Below, piece by piece: positions 19,733 through 28,047 of a DNA stretch of 64,000 bases (position 1 is the stretch's first letter; each line of letters opens with the position of its first letter). Source of the DNA: an uncultured Psychrosphaera sp. (GTDB lineage: Bacteria; Pseudomonadota; Gammaproteobacteria; Enterobacterales; Alteromonadaceae); assembly GCF_947500655.1 (NCBI RefSeq), contig NZ_CANMSK010000007.1:62001-126000 (forward strand). Direction: 5' to 3'. The notes beneath the pieces are model-generated. The model was not told the DNA's origin, did not search any database, and saw only the letters and a program-made list of their open reading frames with translations. The position numbers and the translations under genes are program-made.

Positions 19733-20886
19733 TGACAAAGAAAATAGCCGTTTTTACCGGAACTAGAGCGGAATATGGTTTATTATATTGGCTAATTAAA
19801 GATATCCAAGATGATCTGGAGCTTACATTACAGCTATTGGTATCAGGTATGCATTTATCAACTGAATTTGGTGAAACCTATAAGCAAATAGAGGAAGATG
19901 GTTTCAAAATTGATGACAAAATAGAAATATTGTTATCGTCAAATTCAGCTGTTGGAACCGCTAAAAGTATGGGGCTAGGTGTACTAGGTTTTGCTGATGC
20001 TTTAAGTCGATTAAAACCAGATGTACTAGTTATTTTGGGAGACCGATTTGAAGCTCTAGCCGCAGCACAAACAGCGATGATTTTGCGAATACCTATACTT
20101 CATTTACATGGTGGTGAGATCACTGAAGGAGCCTATGATGACGCAATTCGACATGCTATTACAAAGCTAAGTTATTTGCATGGGACCTCTACTGAGGAAT
20201 ACCGTCAACGAGTTATACAGTTAGGCGAAGCACCAGAGCGAGTTACAAATATCGGTGCAATAGGGCTTGATCATATAGCCCGTAGTGACTTTATGAACAT
20301 TAATGAAATTGCAGAATCATTAAAGTTTAACCTAAATAAGCCTTACTTCCTTGTTACCTATCATCCAGTGACATTAGGAGATGAGCCTCCAGAAGAAAGC
20401 TTTATAGCTTTACTTAACGCGTTAGATGATTTTCAAGAACATCAAGTTATTTTAACTTATCCAAATGCAGATGATGGTGGGCGCTGTATAATTCCAATTC
20501 TTGAAAATTATGCAAAAAATAATCCTGCTAGAGTATGTGCGATACCTTCATTAGGGTACAAACGATACCTTAGTGCTGTAAAAAACTCAGAGGCGGTCAT
20601 TGGTAATTCATCGAGTGGTATTATAGAAGTTCCTGCATTTAATGTACCTACTGTGAATATAGGCGTACGACAGAAGGGGCGTTTAGCGGCTAAAAGTGTA
20701 CTTAACTGTGATGCCACAAAAGAAGCAATCTCATCAACAATTAAATCAGCTGTGTTGAGAAGCTATAAAACAGCAGGTGAAGAAATAATAAATCCATATG
20801 GTGCCGGCAATGCAAGTGCTCAAGTTATCAAAATGCTCAAATCGTTAGAGTTTGAGCCAAGTAAACCTTTTTACGATTTAAAGTGA
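19732..20886 (+). CDS. legG: Hydrolysing NDP-sugar 2-epimerase, LegG/NeuC-like
   Basis: 384-aa member of the epimerase_2 fold. The N-terminus KKIAVFTGTRAEYGLLYWLI and the GDRFEALAAAQTAMI, HLHGGEITEGAYDDAIRHA, VTYHPVTLGDE and VIGNSSSGIIEVPAF segments are those of NeuC/LegG, the hydrolysing group, and differ from WecB at 15 kb. Reaction expected: removal of NDP with inversion at C2 to give the 6-deoxy-2,4-diacetamido-mannose used by LegI. Its presence, in place of PseG, is the main reason to call this a legionaminic and not a pseudaminic pathway. Confidence 0.9.
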   Translation: MTKKIAVFTGTRAEYGLLYWLIKDIQDDLELTLQLLVSGMHLSTEFGETYKQIEEDGFKIDDKIEILLSSNSAVGTAKSMGLGVLGFADALSRLKPDVLVILGDRFEALAAAQTAMILRIPILHLHGGEITEGAYDDAIRHAITKLSYLHGTSTEEYRQRVIQLGEAPERVTNIGAIGLDHIARSDFMNINEIAESLKFNLNKPYFLVTYHPVTLGDEPPEESFIALLNALDDFQEHQVILTYPNADDGGRCIIPILENYAKNNPARVCAIPSLGYKRYLSAVKNSEAVIGNSSSGIIEVPAFNVPTVNIGVRQKGRLAAKSVLNCDATKEAISSTIKSAVLRSYKTAGEEIINPYGAGNASAQVIKMLKSLEFEPSKPFYDLK

Positions 20887-20894
20887 GTGATTTT

Positions 20895-21965
20895 ATGACA
20901 TTAATTATTGCAGAAGCAGGTGTTAATCATAATGGCAGTGACGATTTAGCGTTTGCCCTAGTTGATGCTGCGTATCGAGCTGGAGCTGATATAGTTAAGT
21001 TTCAAACATTTAAAGCTAAAAATTTAGTAACTAAAAATGCTAAACAAGCTGATTATCAAGTGGTAAATACTGGTCAAAAAGAATCACAATACGAAATGCT
21101 CAAAAGGCTCGAGCTGAGCTATGAAACTCATCATAAATTAGTTAAATATTGTAATGATTTGGGGATAGAGTTTCTATCTACAGCGTTTGATTCAGAAAGC
21201 CTTTCATTTTTAGTTGATGATTTAGGTATAACGAGATTAAAGCTTCCTTCTGGTGAAATTACTAATGCCCCTCTAGTTCTCGAGCATGCGAGAACCGGAT
21301 GCGATCTAATAGTATCAACAGGTATGGCAACACTTTCAGAAATAGAACAAGTATTATCAGTCATCGCTTTTGGGTATATGTACCCTGACAGTAATCCAAC
21401 TAGTGAAACCTTGCAGTCTGCATACTTTTCAGAGCAAGGAAAACAACTATTAAAAGAAAAAGTAACACTTTTACATTGTACAACTGAATATCCAGCTCCT
21501 TTTGAGGACATAAATTTAAATGCGATGGACACAATGCGTGATGCATTTAAGCTTACTGTTGGGTATTCAGATCATAGCGAAGGTATTGTTGTACCAATAG
21601 CTGCTGTATCTAAAGGCGCTGTATTAATTGAAAAACATTTTACACTAGATAAACTTTTACCCGGGCCAGATCACAAAGCATCACTTGATCCTCTTGAATT
21701 AAAAGAAATGATCAGTGGTATACGTATTGTGGAACAAATATTAGGTGATGGTATTAAAGGACCAAGGCCTTCAGAGGTTAAGAATAAGTCAATTGCCAGA
21801 AAAAGTTTGGTTGCATCTAAACCTATTACAGCAGGAGAGTGTTTTTGTGAAGACAATTTGCAAGTTAAGAGGCCTGGTAATGGTTTAAGTCCCTATCATT
21901 ATTGGGACTTATTAGATACTACTGCAACCCAAGAATACAAAGAAGGTGAACTGATAAATGGCTAA
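20895..21965 (+). CDS. legI: N-acetylneuraminate/legionaminate synthase family, LegI
   Basis: Condenses phosphoenolpyruvate with the hexosamine to give a nine-carbon nonulosonic acid. N-terminal NeuB barrel with IIAEAGVNHNGSDDLA, DIVKFQTFKAKNLVT, KLPSGEITNAPLV, STGMATLSEI, HCTTEYPAPFEDINL and GYSDHSEG; C-terminal SAF domain from about residue 295 (RKSLVASKPITAGE). 356 aa from the ATG at 20895; a GTG at 20883 overlapping legG is possible. Overlaps the next gene by 8 bases, indicating translational coupling. Confidence 0.93.
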   Translation: MTLIIAEAGVNHNGSDDLAFALVDAAYRAGADIVKFQTFKAKNLVTKNAKQADYQVVNTGQKESQYEMLKRLELSYETHHKLVKYCNDLGIEFLSTAFDSESLSFLVDDLGITRLKLPSGEITNAPLVLEHARTGCDLIVSTGMATLSEIEQVLSVIAFGYMYPDSNPTSETLQSAYFSEQGKQLLKEKVTLLHCTTEYPAPFEDINLNAMDTMRDAFKLTVGYSDHSEGIVVPIAAVSKGAVLIEKHFTLDKLLPGPDHKASLDPLELKEMISGIRIVEQILGDGIKGPRPSEVKNKSIARKSLVASKPITAGECFCEDNLQVKRPGNGLSPYHYWDLLDTTATQEYKEGELING

Positions 21966-22614
21966 GCCTTTGTATGTGCTAGGAGCTGGAGGACATGCAG
22001 CCGTATTGGTAGATATTTTGAAGGGCAATGATGAAAAGATAGAAGCTATTTTTTCACCATCACTTGATAAAGCTAAAAAAGTGCTTGCAGATGTTAAAAT
22101 TTTACAAGATGAAGATATTTTGTTTAAAGAGAATAATACAAATATTCTCTTAATCAATGGCATCGGTTCGTTACCTGGGAATATATTAAGGCAAACTGTT
22201 TATAAAAAGTTTAGAGAGAGGGGATATGAATTTAAACAAGTACTCTCAAAGCATGCAATTATCTCACCTTTCGCTGTATTAGGTGACGGTGTACAGGTCA
22301 TGCCAGGGGCGATTATACAAGCTGGTGCTGAAGTCGGTGAGAATACTATTATTAATACAGGTGCAATTATAGAGCATGATTGTATTATAGGTAAACATAA
22401 CCATATTGCTCCTGGTGTTACGCTAAGTGGACAGGTAAATACAGGTGATTTTGTACATATAGGCACTGGTGCAGCTGTAATTCAAAATATCTCAATAGGA
22501 TGTAACTCTGTTGTTTCGGCTGGTGCTATTATCACAAAGAATATAGCGAACAAAAAAATAGCTTTTGGTGCACGATCGAATATTCAAGATAAAAAGGATA
22601 AGTATGAGTCATAA
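21958..22614 (+). CDS. legH: Sugar N-acetyltransferase, LegH/NeuD/PglD type
   Basis: 218-aa protein with an N-terminal Rossmann-like part (LYVLGAGGHAAVLVDIL) and a C-terminal left-handed beta-helix of hexapeptide repeats (GDGVQVMPGAIIQAGAEVGENT, IGKHNHIAPGVTLSG). This two-part layout is that of PglD/NeuD-family acetyltransferases. In this context it would acetylate the 4-amino group made by LegC. The ATG lies within the end of legI. Confidence 0.88.
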   Translation: MAKPLYVLGAGGHAAVLVDILKGNDEKIEAIFSPSLDKAKKVLADVKILQDEDILFKENNTNILLINGIGSLPGNILRQTVYKKFRERGYEFKQVLSKHAIISPFAVLGDGVQVMPGAIIQAGAEVGENTIINTGAIIEHDCIIGKHNHIAPGVTLSGQVNTGDFVHIGTGAAVIQNISIGCNSVVSAGAIITKNIANKKIAFGARSNIQDKKDKYES

Positions 22615-23659
22615 ATGGCAAAACATATTAATTACACCAAAAAGTACAGTGCGTGAGGCATTAACTGTAATAGATCGTGAAGCGTTACGTGGCGCAATTG
22701 TTGTAAATAATAACAATAAGTTACTTGGTGTAGTAAGTGATGGAGATATACGACGAGGGCTACTTGCCAGTATATCGTTAGATGACTCTGTTGATAAAGT
22801 GATGAATGGCACACCAACGGTTGCAGCTAAATCCGCCACAAGAAAACAACTTAAAGAGCTTATGGAATCGTTAGGCATTTTGTTGATACCTATTGTTGAA
22901 AATGGAATTGTAATTGATCTACATACCTTGCATGACACATTGAGCGTACCAAAAGTTGAAAATCCTGTTTTTTTAATGGCTGGCGGTTTTGGAACTCGTT
23001 TAAAGCCGTTGACTGATAACTGTCCCAAACCATTATTACACGTCGGTGGTAGACCAATCCTTGAAACAACATTGCTAAGCTTTATTAAGTCTGGCTTTGT
23101 TAACTTTTATATATCAACTCATTATATGCCTGAAATGATAATGGAACATTTTGGCGATGGATCTAAATGGGGCGTTAGTATAACTTATGTTTATGAAGAC
23201 TCACCTTTAGGCACTGGGGGGGCTTTAGGTTTATTGCCTGCGGATATCCCTAAGTTACCTTTAATCATGATGAATGGTGATATATTGACTAATATCGACT
23301 TTCAAAAATTATTAGCATTTCACTCTAATGAAAATGCAGATGCAACTATGTGTGTACGTGAATTTGAATATCAAATACCTTACGGAGTGATAGAGGGGGA
23401 TAATGGTAAAATAAAAAGTATGGTCGAAAAACCTACTCATTTATTCCATATTAATGCCGGCATTTATGTCGTAAATCCTGAGTTAATAAAGTTAGTTCAA
23501 GTGAATCAAAAAATAGATATGCCAACATTGCTAGAACAAAAAATAAACGACCAGGGCCATGTAATGATGTTTCCTATCCATGAATATTGGCTTGATATTG
23601 GTCGTATGGAAGATTACAAACGCGCACAAATAGATGTTTTAAACTTGGGATTAGTTTAA
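22604..23659 (+). CDS. ptmE: CBS-domain sugar nucleotidyltransferase, PtmE-like
   Basis: 351 aa. Residues about 1-115 hold a CBS pair (VREALTVIDREALRGAIVV, VVSDGDIRRGL, SIDDS/TVAAKSATRKQL); residues about 120-350 a nucleotidyltransferase with FLMAGGFGTRLKPLTDNCPKPLL, TGGALGLL, MNGDILTNIDF and the C-terminal HEYWLDIGRMEDYKRA. In Campylobacter-type legionaminate synthesis PtmE makes GDP-glucosamine for the pathway, so it supports a GDP-linked route; the nucleotide specificity here is inferred. Start at 22604 has AAGGA upstream and overlaps the end of legH; an earlier in-frame ATG at 22565 is rejected. Confidence 0.88.
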   Translation: MSHKWQNILITPKSTVREALTVIDREALRGAIVVNNNNKLLGVVSDGDIRRGLLASISLDDSVDKVMNGTPTVAAKSATRKQLKELMESLGILLIPIVENGIVIDLHTLHDTLSVPKVENPVFLMAGGFGTRLKPLTDNCPKPLLHVGGRPILETTLLSFIKSGFVNFYISTHYMPEMIMEHFGDGSKWGVSITYVYEDSPLGTGGALGLLPADIPKLPLIMMNGDILTNIDFQKLLAFHSNENADATMCVREFEYQIPYGVIEGDNGKIKSMVEKPTHLFHINAGIYVVNPELIKLVQVNQKIDMPTLLEQKINDQGHVMMFPIHEYWLDIGRMEDYKRAQIDVLNLGLV

Positions 23660-24369
23660 TGATTTACGGAAAAAAGGTCTTAGCTATTATTCCTGCCCGA
23701 GGTGGTAGTAAAAGGTTACCTAAAAAAAATATTTTAGACTTGGCCGGAAAACCGCTAATAAGTTGGACGATAAATGCAGCTCTCTCATCCCAATTCATAG
23801 ATAAAGTTATGGTTACGACTGACGATAAAGATATTGCTGATATTTCAAGGTTAGCGGGTGCTGAAGTTCCATTTATGAGGAAAAAAGAGCTTTCGAGTGA
23901 TACAGCCAGTAGTATTGATGTTGCTCTTGATGTTATAAACTTCTATGAGGATAAAGGCGATAATTTTGATTCAATAATTCTTTTACAGCCGACATCTCCG
24001 TTACGTACGTCTAGTAATATAGATGAAGCTATAGAGATGTATCATTTCAACCAAGCAAATTACGTCATTTCAGTAGCAGAATGCGATCACTCCCCTTTAT
24101 GGTGTAATACTTTACCTTCTGATTTTAGTTTGAAGGGGTTTATCTCAGAAAAAGTAATATCAAAAAGAAGCCAAGACTTAGAGATGTATTATAGGCTGAA
24201 TGGTGCTATATACATTTGCAATATAAAAGAAATTAGAAATAATAACAGTTTTTTTTCTGATAATAACTCATTTGCCTATGTAATGAAAAAAGAGAATTCG
24301 GTTGATATAGATGATGAATTCGACTTCATGTACGCATCACTTTTGGTAGATAATTATCAATTTAATTAA
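23659..24369 (+). CDS. legF: CMP-nonulosonate cytidylyltransferase, LegF/NeuA-like
   Basis: 236 aa. Activates the nonulosonic acid with CTP. N-terminal motif AIIPARGGSKRLPKKNI, then GKPLISWTINAAL, TTDDKDIADI, LLQPTSPLRTSSNIDEAI and the late NSVDIDDEFDFMYA, all of the CMP-KDO/NeuAc synthetase family. Last gene of the nonulosonate block; overlaps ptmE by one base. Base composition falls from here on (more A/T runs), common in Wzx/Wzy regions. Confidence 0.92.
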   Translation: MIYGKKVLAIIPARGGSKRLPKKNILDLAGKPLISWTINAALSSQFIDKVMVTTDDKDIADISRLAGAEVPFMRKKELSSDTASSIDVALDVINFYEDKGDNFDSIILLQPTSPLRTSSNIDEAIEMYHFNQANYVISVAECDHSPLWCNTLPSDFSLKGFISEKVISKRSQDLEMYYRLNGAIYICNIKEIRNNNSFFSDNNSFAYVMKKENSVDIDDEFDFMYASLLVDNYQFN

Positions 24370-24423
24370 TAATTATATTGTATTAATTACTAAGTCAATA
24401 TTCTGATGAAAAGTAAATATTAA

Positions 24424-25716
24424 ATGTTTAATAAGAATAACCTCAATATATTAATTGTTTTTATTAATAAGTTTTTGTCAACGTTTACTGGCATGTTAGT
24501 TATGTTTTTTTTGTCAAAAGAGACTAGTCAAGATGTCTTAGGTAAATATACATTACTTATATCTTACTTGTACCTCTTTGCATCTTTTGGGATTGGTGGA
24601 GGTGTAAATACCATATTAATGAATTATAGAAGTGAAAAAAGTAGAGGAAAGGGAAAGCTCTTAAGGTTTTTGCTCAAACGGATGTCCATAACTTCATTTT
24701 TAGCCATATTTTTTATTGTTCTCGCTTCTTTGTTTTTTGAAAATGTACTCAATGATATATTTATTCTATCTGCATTTTTTTTTATAGTAATATTGAAGAT
24801 TTTAATAGATATATCTTCTGCTTTTCTTCGCTGTAGCGGTTATGATGTTTATGGTGTGGTTCTTGATTCTTTATTGCGTCCTTTAGTGTTTCTCATTTTA
24901 ATATTTACGGTAAACATTTATCTGAAGCTTAACTTTTTAAGTATTATATTATTATTAACCTTGTCTTTTTTATTGGTGTATTTTATTGGTGTAGCTCCCT
25001 TAATTCTCAGCATTATTCGAAAAAACAAACTATCCCTAAAGTCGAGTTATTCTTATATTGAGAAGATTAAGCTGCAGCGTAATGCAAATATGTTTATGGT
25101 GATTACTTTCTCTCAAGTGGCTTCGAGACATTTAGATATTATATTTATTGGAGCAGTTCTGAGCTCCTCTTCGGTTGCAGTATATGTTGTAGGGGCAAAG
25201 ATAGCAGCTATTGGATCATTTATCTTACTTGCTGCAACTAGTGTGATAGCCCCCCGTATATCGTCATTAAGAAACGAAGGAATAGAAAGGCTTAATAAAG
25301 AATTATATGCAAATAATAGGTTTGCATCTTTAGTGGGGGGAGCGGTCACTCTAGTAGTTTGTTTTTGTGCAGAACCTTTTATAAATTACTTTTTTGGGCA
25401 AAACTACCATAAAGCGATCAATATTATTTATATCCTATCTTTAGCCGAGTTTATATTAGTGTTATTAGGTGATTCTAGTATAGTTATGAATATGTTAGGA
25501 ATGGCTAGTAAAAATGCTAAGTGGTTGATAGTAAACGTAATACTACAATCAATCCTGATTATTTGTATTTCTTCTACTGGAGGTTTAATTTTAATGGTTG
25601 TCGCAATCAGTTTTGTAAGATGTTTTTATAAAGTTTTTTTACTAATCTATCTAAGAAAACAGGGGATATATGTTAGTTGCCTAGATCCCCAAAATTGGTA
25701 TTTGATTAAGCCATGA
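24424..25716 (+). CDS. wzx: Wzx-type oligosaccharide flippase
   Basis: 430-aa integral membrane protein with about 12 predicted helices. N-terminal NILIVFINKFLSTFTGMLVMF, then ETSQDVLGKYTLLISY, a pattern of polysaccharide-transporter (MOP superfamily) proteins; FGQNYHKAINIIYILSLAEF near residue 325 is the typical late helix motif. It would move undecaprenyl-linked repeat units to the periplasm. Wzx proteins are poorly conserved, so the call rests on topology and position between sugar synthesis and polymerase genes. Very AT-rich. Confidence 0.85.
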   Translation: MFNKNNLNILIVFINKFLSTFTGMLVMFFLSKETSQDVLGKYTLLISYLYLFASFGIGGGVNTILMNYRSEKSRGKGKLLRFLLKRMSITSFLAIFFIVLASLFFENVLNDIFILSAFFFIVILKILIDISSAFLRCSGYDVYGVVLDSLLRPLVFLILIFTVNIYLKLNFLSIILLLTLSFLLVYFIGVAPLILSIIRKNKLSLKSSYSYIEKIKLQRNANMFMVITFSQVASRHLDIIFIGAVLSSSSVAVYVVGAKIAAIGSFILLAATSVIAPRISSLRNEGIERLNKELYANNRFASLVGGAVTLVVCFCAEPFINYFFGQNYHKAINIIYILSLAEFILVLLGDSSIVMNMLGMASKNAKWLIVNVILQSILIICISSTGGLILMVVAISFVRCFYKVFLLIYLRKQGIYVSCLDPQNWYLIKP

Positions 25717-26879
25717 GTGTTTTTTATCCATTTTTTATTTTCCTCATACTTTTTTCTGGTGCCTTTTTTTTAGCCATAAAAAGCTTTCAGATATTAAATT
25801 ATTTAGTTTTATTAGTTGTAATATTAATTACGATTATAAGTACGCTTAAAAATAATATTAAATATAAGCATAATGCATTTATCTATTGGCAATTGGCTTT
25901 AATTGTATTTTCTGCTGTTCACTCGTTTTATTTTGCTAATGTTACCACTACAATTTTCTTTTACATGATAAATGTTTTTGTTGTCTGTTCCATTATTCTT
26001 GTAGCTCCTTCAACTAATAGCTTCTATAGTGATATTTGTAAATGTTCAATTTATATCTTACTTTTATTTGTAATAATTAGTTGTGCATCTTTGTTTTTGG
26101 GAGTAGAAACTAAAAGGTTTAGTTCTTTTTTTGATAATGCTAATACCTATTCTATGAACCTAGTTTTTATATCGTTTTTTTCTATGTGCTTCTTTATTGA
26201 GAGTGTGTTAGTTAAAAAAAATACCTATTTTGTATCACTAACCATTCTTTATTCATTTTGTTTATATTTCATAATTCTAAGTGGTTCAAGAAAGACCTTG
26301 ATTTTTTATATCGCTCTTTTTTTATATTGGCTGTTTATCAATAAACGGATTTTATTATCTTTCGTACAAAATAGATTTATTAAATTATGTACACAAGTTT
26401 TAATTATTTATACTTTTCTTACTGCTCTATTATGGTTTTACAATAGTCCTTTTGCAAAGAGAATTGTTGGAGCCATTGCTTTTCTTTCTAAAGGAACTTC
26501 AGAGGAGGGATCTATTAATGAAAGATTAAATTTACTTTCTAAAGGGATTGAATTGTGGAGTTCAGCTCCTATTTTTGGGGTAGGATTTGATGGCTTTCGT
26601 AATTTATCTGGCTTTGGAAAATACTCACATAACAATTTCATTGAAATTTTAGCTAATACTGGTGTTATCGGTAGTTTTTTATATTATTGTTTTATTTTAT
26701 TTTTATTTATATCGATTGTCTTATTTAAGGGACAAAGAGAGATTAAATATATTCTATTACTGATGTTTAGTGGCTTGCTTTTTTTTGATTTAACAATTGT
26801 TTCATATAATAATATTTTTTTTATTTTAACTTATGGTTTTATATTCCATAGGATTTATAACTTTGGTGGTAGAAAATGA
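25713..26879 (+). CDS. wzy: O-antigen polymerase / ligase family membrane protein (Wzy-like)
   Basis: 388-aa protein with about 10-11 hydrophobic segments and a periplasmic loop carrying NERLNLLSKGIELWSSAP and GVGFDGFRNLSGFGKYSHNNFIE, the Wzy_C signature (G-x-G-x-x-x-F ... HNxFIE). In a locus with wzx and wzz this is most likely the polymerase; WaaL ligases share the fold, so the alternative cannot be excluded by sequence alone. Overlaps wzx by ATGA. Confidence 0.85.
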   Translation: MSVFYPFFIFLILFSGAFFLAIKSFQILNYLVLLVVILITIISTLKNNIKYKHNAFIYWQLALIVFSAVHSFYFANVTTTIFFYMINVFVVCSIILVAPSTNSFYSDICKCSIYILLLFVIISCASLFLGVETKRFSSFFDNANTYSMNLVFISFFSMCFFIESVLVKKNTYFVSLTILYSFCLYFIILSGSRKTLIFYIALFLYWLFINKRILLSFVQNRFIKLCTQVLIIYTFLTALLWFYNSPFAKRIVGAIAFLSKGTSEEGSINERLNLLSKGIELWSSAPIFGVGFDGFRNLSGFGKYSHNNFIEILANTGVIGSFLYYCFILFLFISIVLFKGQREIKYILLLMFSGLLFFDLTIVSYNNIFFILTYGFIFHRIYNFGGRK

Positions 26880-28045
26880 ATAAGGTTCTATATATAACAC
26901 AAGGACTTAATCGTGCTAGTGGCGCAAGTAAATCAGGGAGCGATGTGCTGCGGGCAATATCTCTTTATCATGAAGTGGAGGTTGTCACTAATCGTAACCT
27001 AACATCTCCTTTTAAGGTAGAAAGTTATAAAGCGAAAGTAAGTTTTAAGTATGTTAAAAGATTCTTAACAAAGAAAATATCTTTAAGAAATCTTTATTAT
27101 TACGCTATGAATTGTATTTCTAGTAAAAAATATTACTGTAAAAAAGATATTGATTTAGTTTTAGTGAATAGTTTTTGTTCTAAAATATTTAATAGTGTTG
27201 ACTTTTCTGAATCGAATGCTAAAAAAGTATGTGTTGTTAGAGGAAGTATTTCGTCTTTTAAATCTGATAGTAGCGCTCAAGTATTAAAAGAAGCCTTAAG
27301 TTATTTGAGTCAGTTCGACGGGTATATTTTCGTTTCTAGTAATACACAAAAAGAGTGGATGCTTGAGCCAGAATTAACAGGTAAATCAGCATATTATATA
27401 CCAAACTGCTGTAATGAATCTGAAGTCGATAATTTATTAAAGCAAAATCGCGAAAGTATAAAACAATCACTCATCACCTTAAAAAAAATCGACTTGAAAA
27501 ATAAGTTCATAATTAGCTGTATAGGTAGTGTTCAAAAAAGGAAAGGGCAAGATTTACTAGTGTCTGCTGCTTTGGAATTGTTAAAGTCCAAGCAGACTGA
27601 TTTGTTAGTTATTTTAGTCGGTGGTAGTGTTAATGGTTTTGAACAACATTTAAAAGACCTAATTGATGAGTCAGGTTTCGCTGATAATTTTATATTTACT
27701 GGTTATATAAAAGAAAGTTTATCGTATTTATATATTAGCGATTTAATGGTTTTACCATCTAGAGGGGAAGCAATGCCTAGATCTGTTTTGGAATCAATGG
27801 CATTATCCGTACCAGTAATAACTAGTAATTTGGATGGAATGCCTGAACTAATCGTAAATGGTGAAACTGGCATTTTACTTGATGAACTTGATGTACCATC
27901 GATTAAAAAAGCATTAGATTTTATGATTAATAATGAATCAGTACGTAATGAATTTAGCGTTTCATCTCATAAAAAATATTGGAGCGACTTTTCTCATGAG
28001 CTTCAAATTAATCGATATAAATCCTTGTTAGAAAAGTTGCTTTAA
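26876..28045 (+). CDS. Glycosyltransferase, GT4 family
   Basis: 389 aa, GT-B fold. N-terminal ITQGLNRASGASKSGSDVLRA (acceptor-side glycine-rich loop), C-terminal donor domain with GSVQKRKGQDLLVSAAL, FTGYIKESLSYLYISDLMVLPSRGEAMPRS (EX7E region) and SNLDGMPELIVNGETGILL. Sugar donor and acceptor are unknown. Coupled to wzy by an ATGA overlap. Confidence 0.88.
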   Translation: MNKVLYITQGLNRASGASKSGSDVLRAISLYHEVEVVTNRNLTSPFKVESYKAKVSFKYVKRFLTKKISLRNLYYYAMNCISSKKYYCKKDIDLVLVNSFCSKIFNSVDFSESNAKKVCVVRGSISSFKSDSSAQVLKEALSYLSQFDGYIFVSSNTQKEWMLEPELTGKSAYYIPNCCNESEVDNLLKQNRESIKQSLITLKKIDLKNKFIISCIGSVQKRKGQDLLVSAALELLKSKQTDLLVILVGGSVNGFEQHLKDLIDESGFADNFIFTGYIKESLSYLYISDLMVLPSRGEAMPRSVLESMALSVPVITSNLDGMPELIVNGETGILLDELDVPSIKKALDFMINNESVRNEFSVSSHKKYWSDFSHELQINRYKSLLEKLL

Positions 28046-28047
28046 TT

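Noticed and set aside
21131..21532. 133-residue minus-strand open frame within legI
   Set aside because: Fully inside a strongly conserved gene and without recognisable protein features.
17376..24369. Pseudaminic acid pathway
   Set aside because: A NeuC/LegG-type hydrolysing epimerase and a PtmE-type nucleotidyltransferase are present and no PseG is seen.
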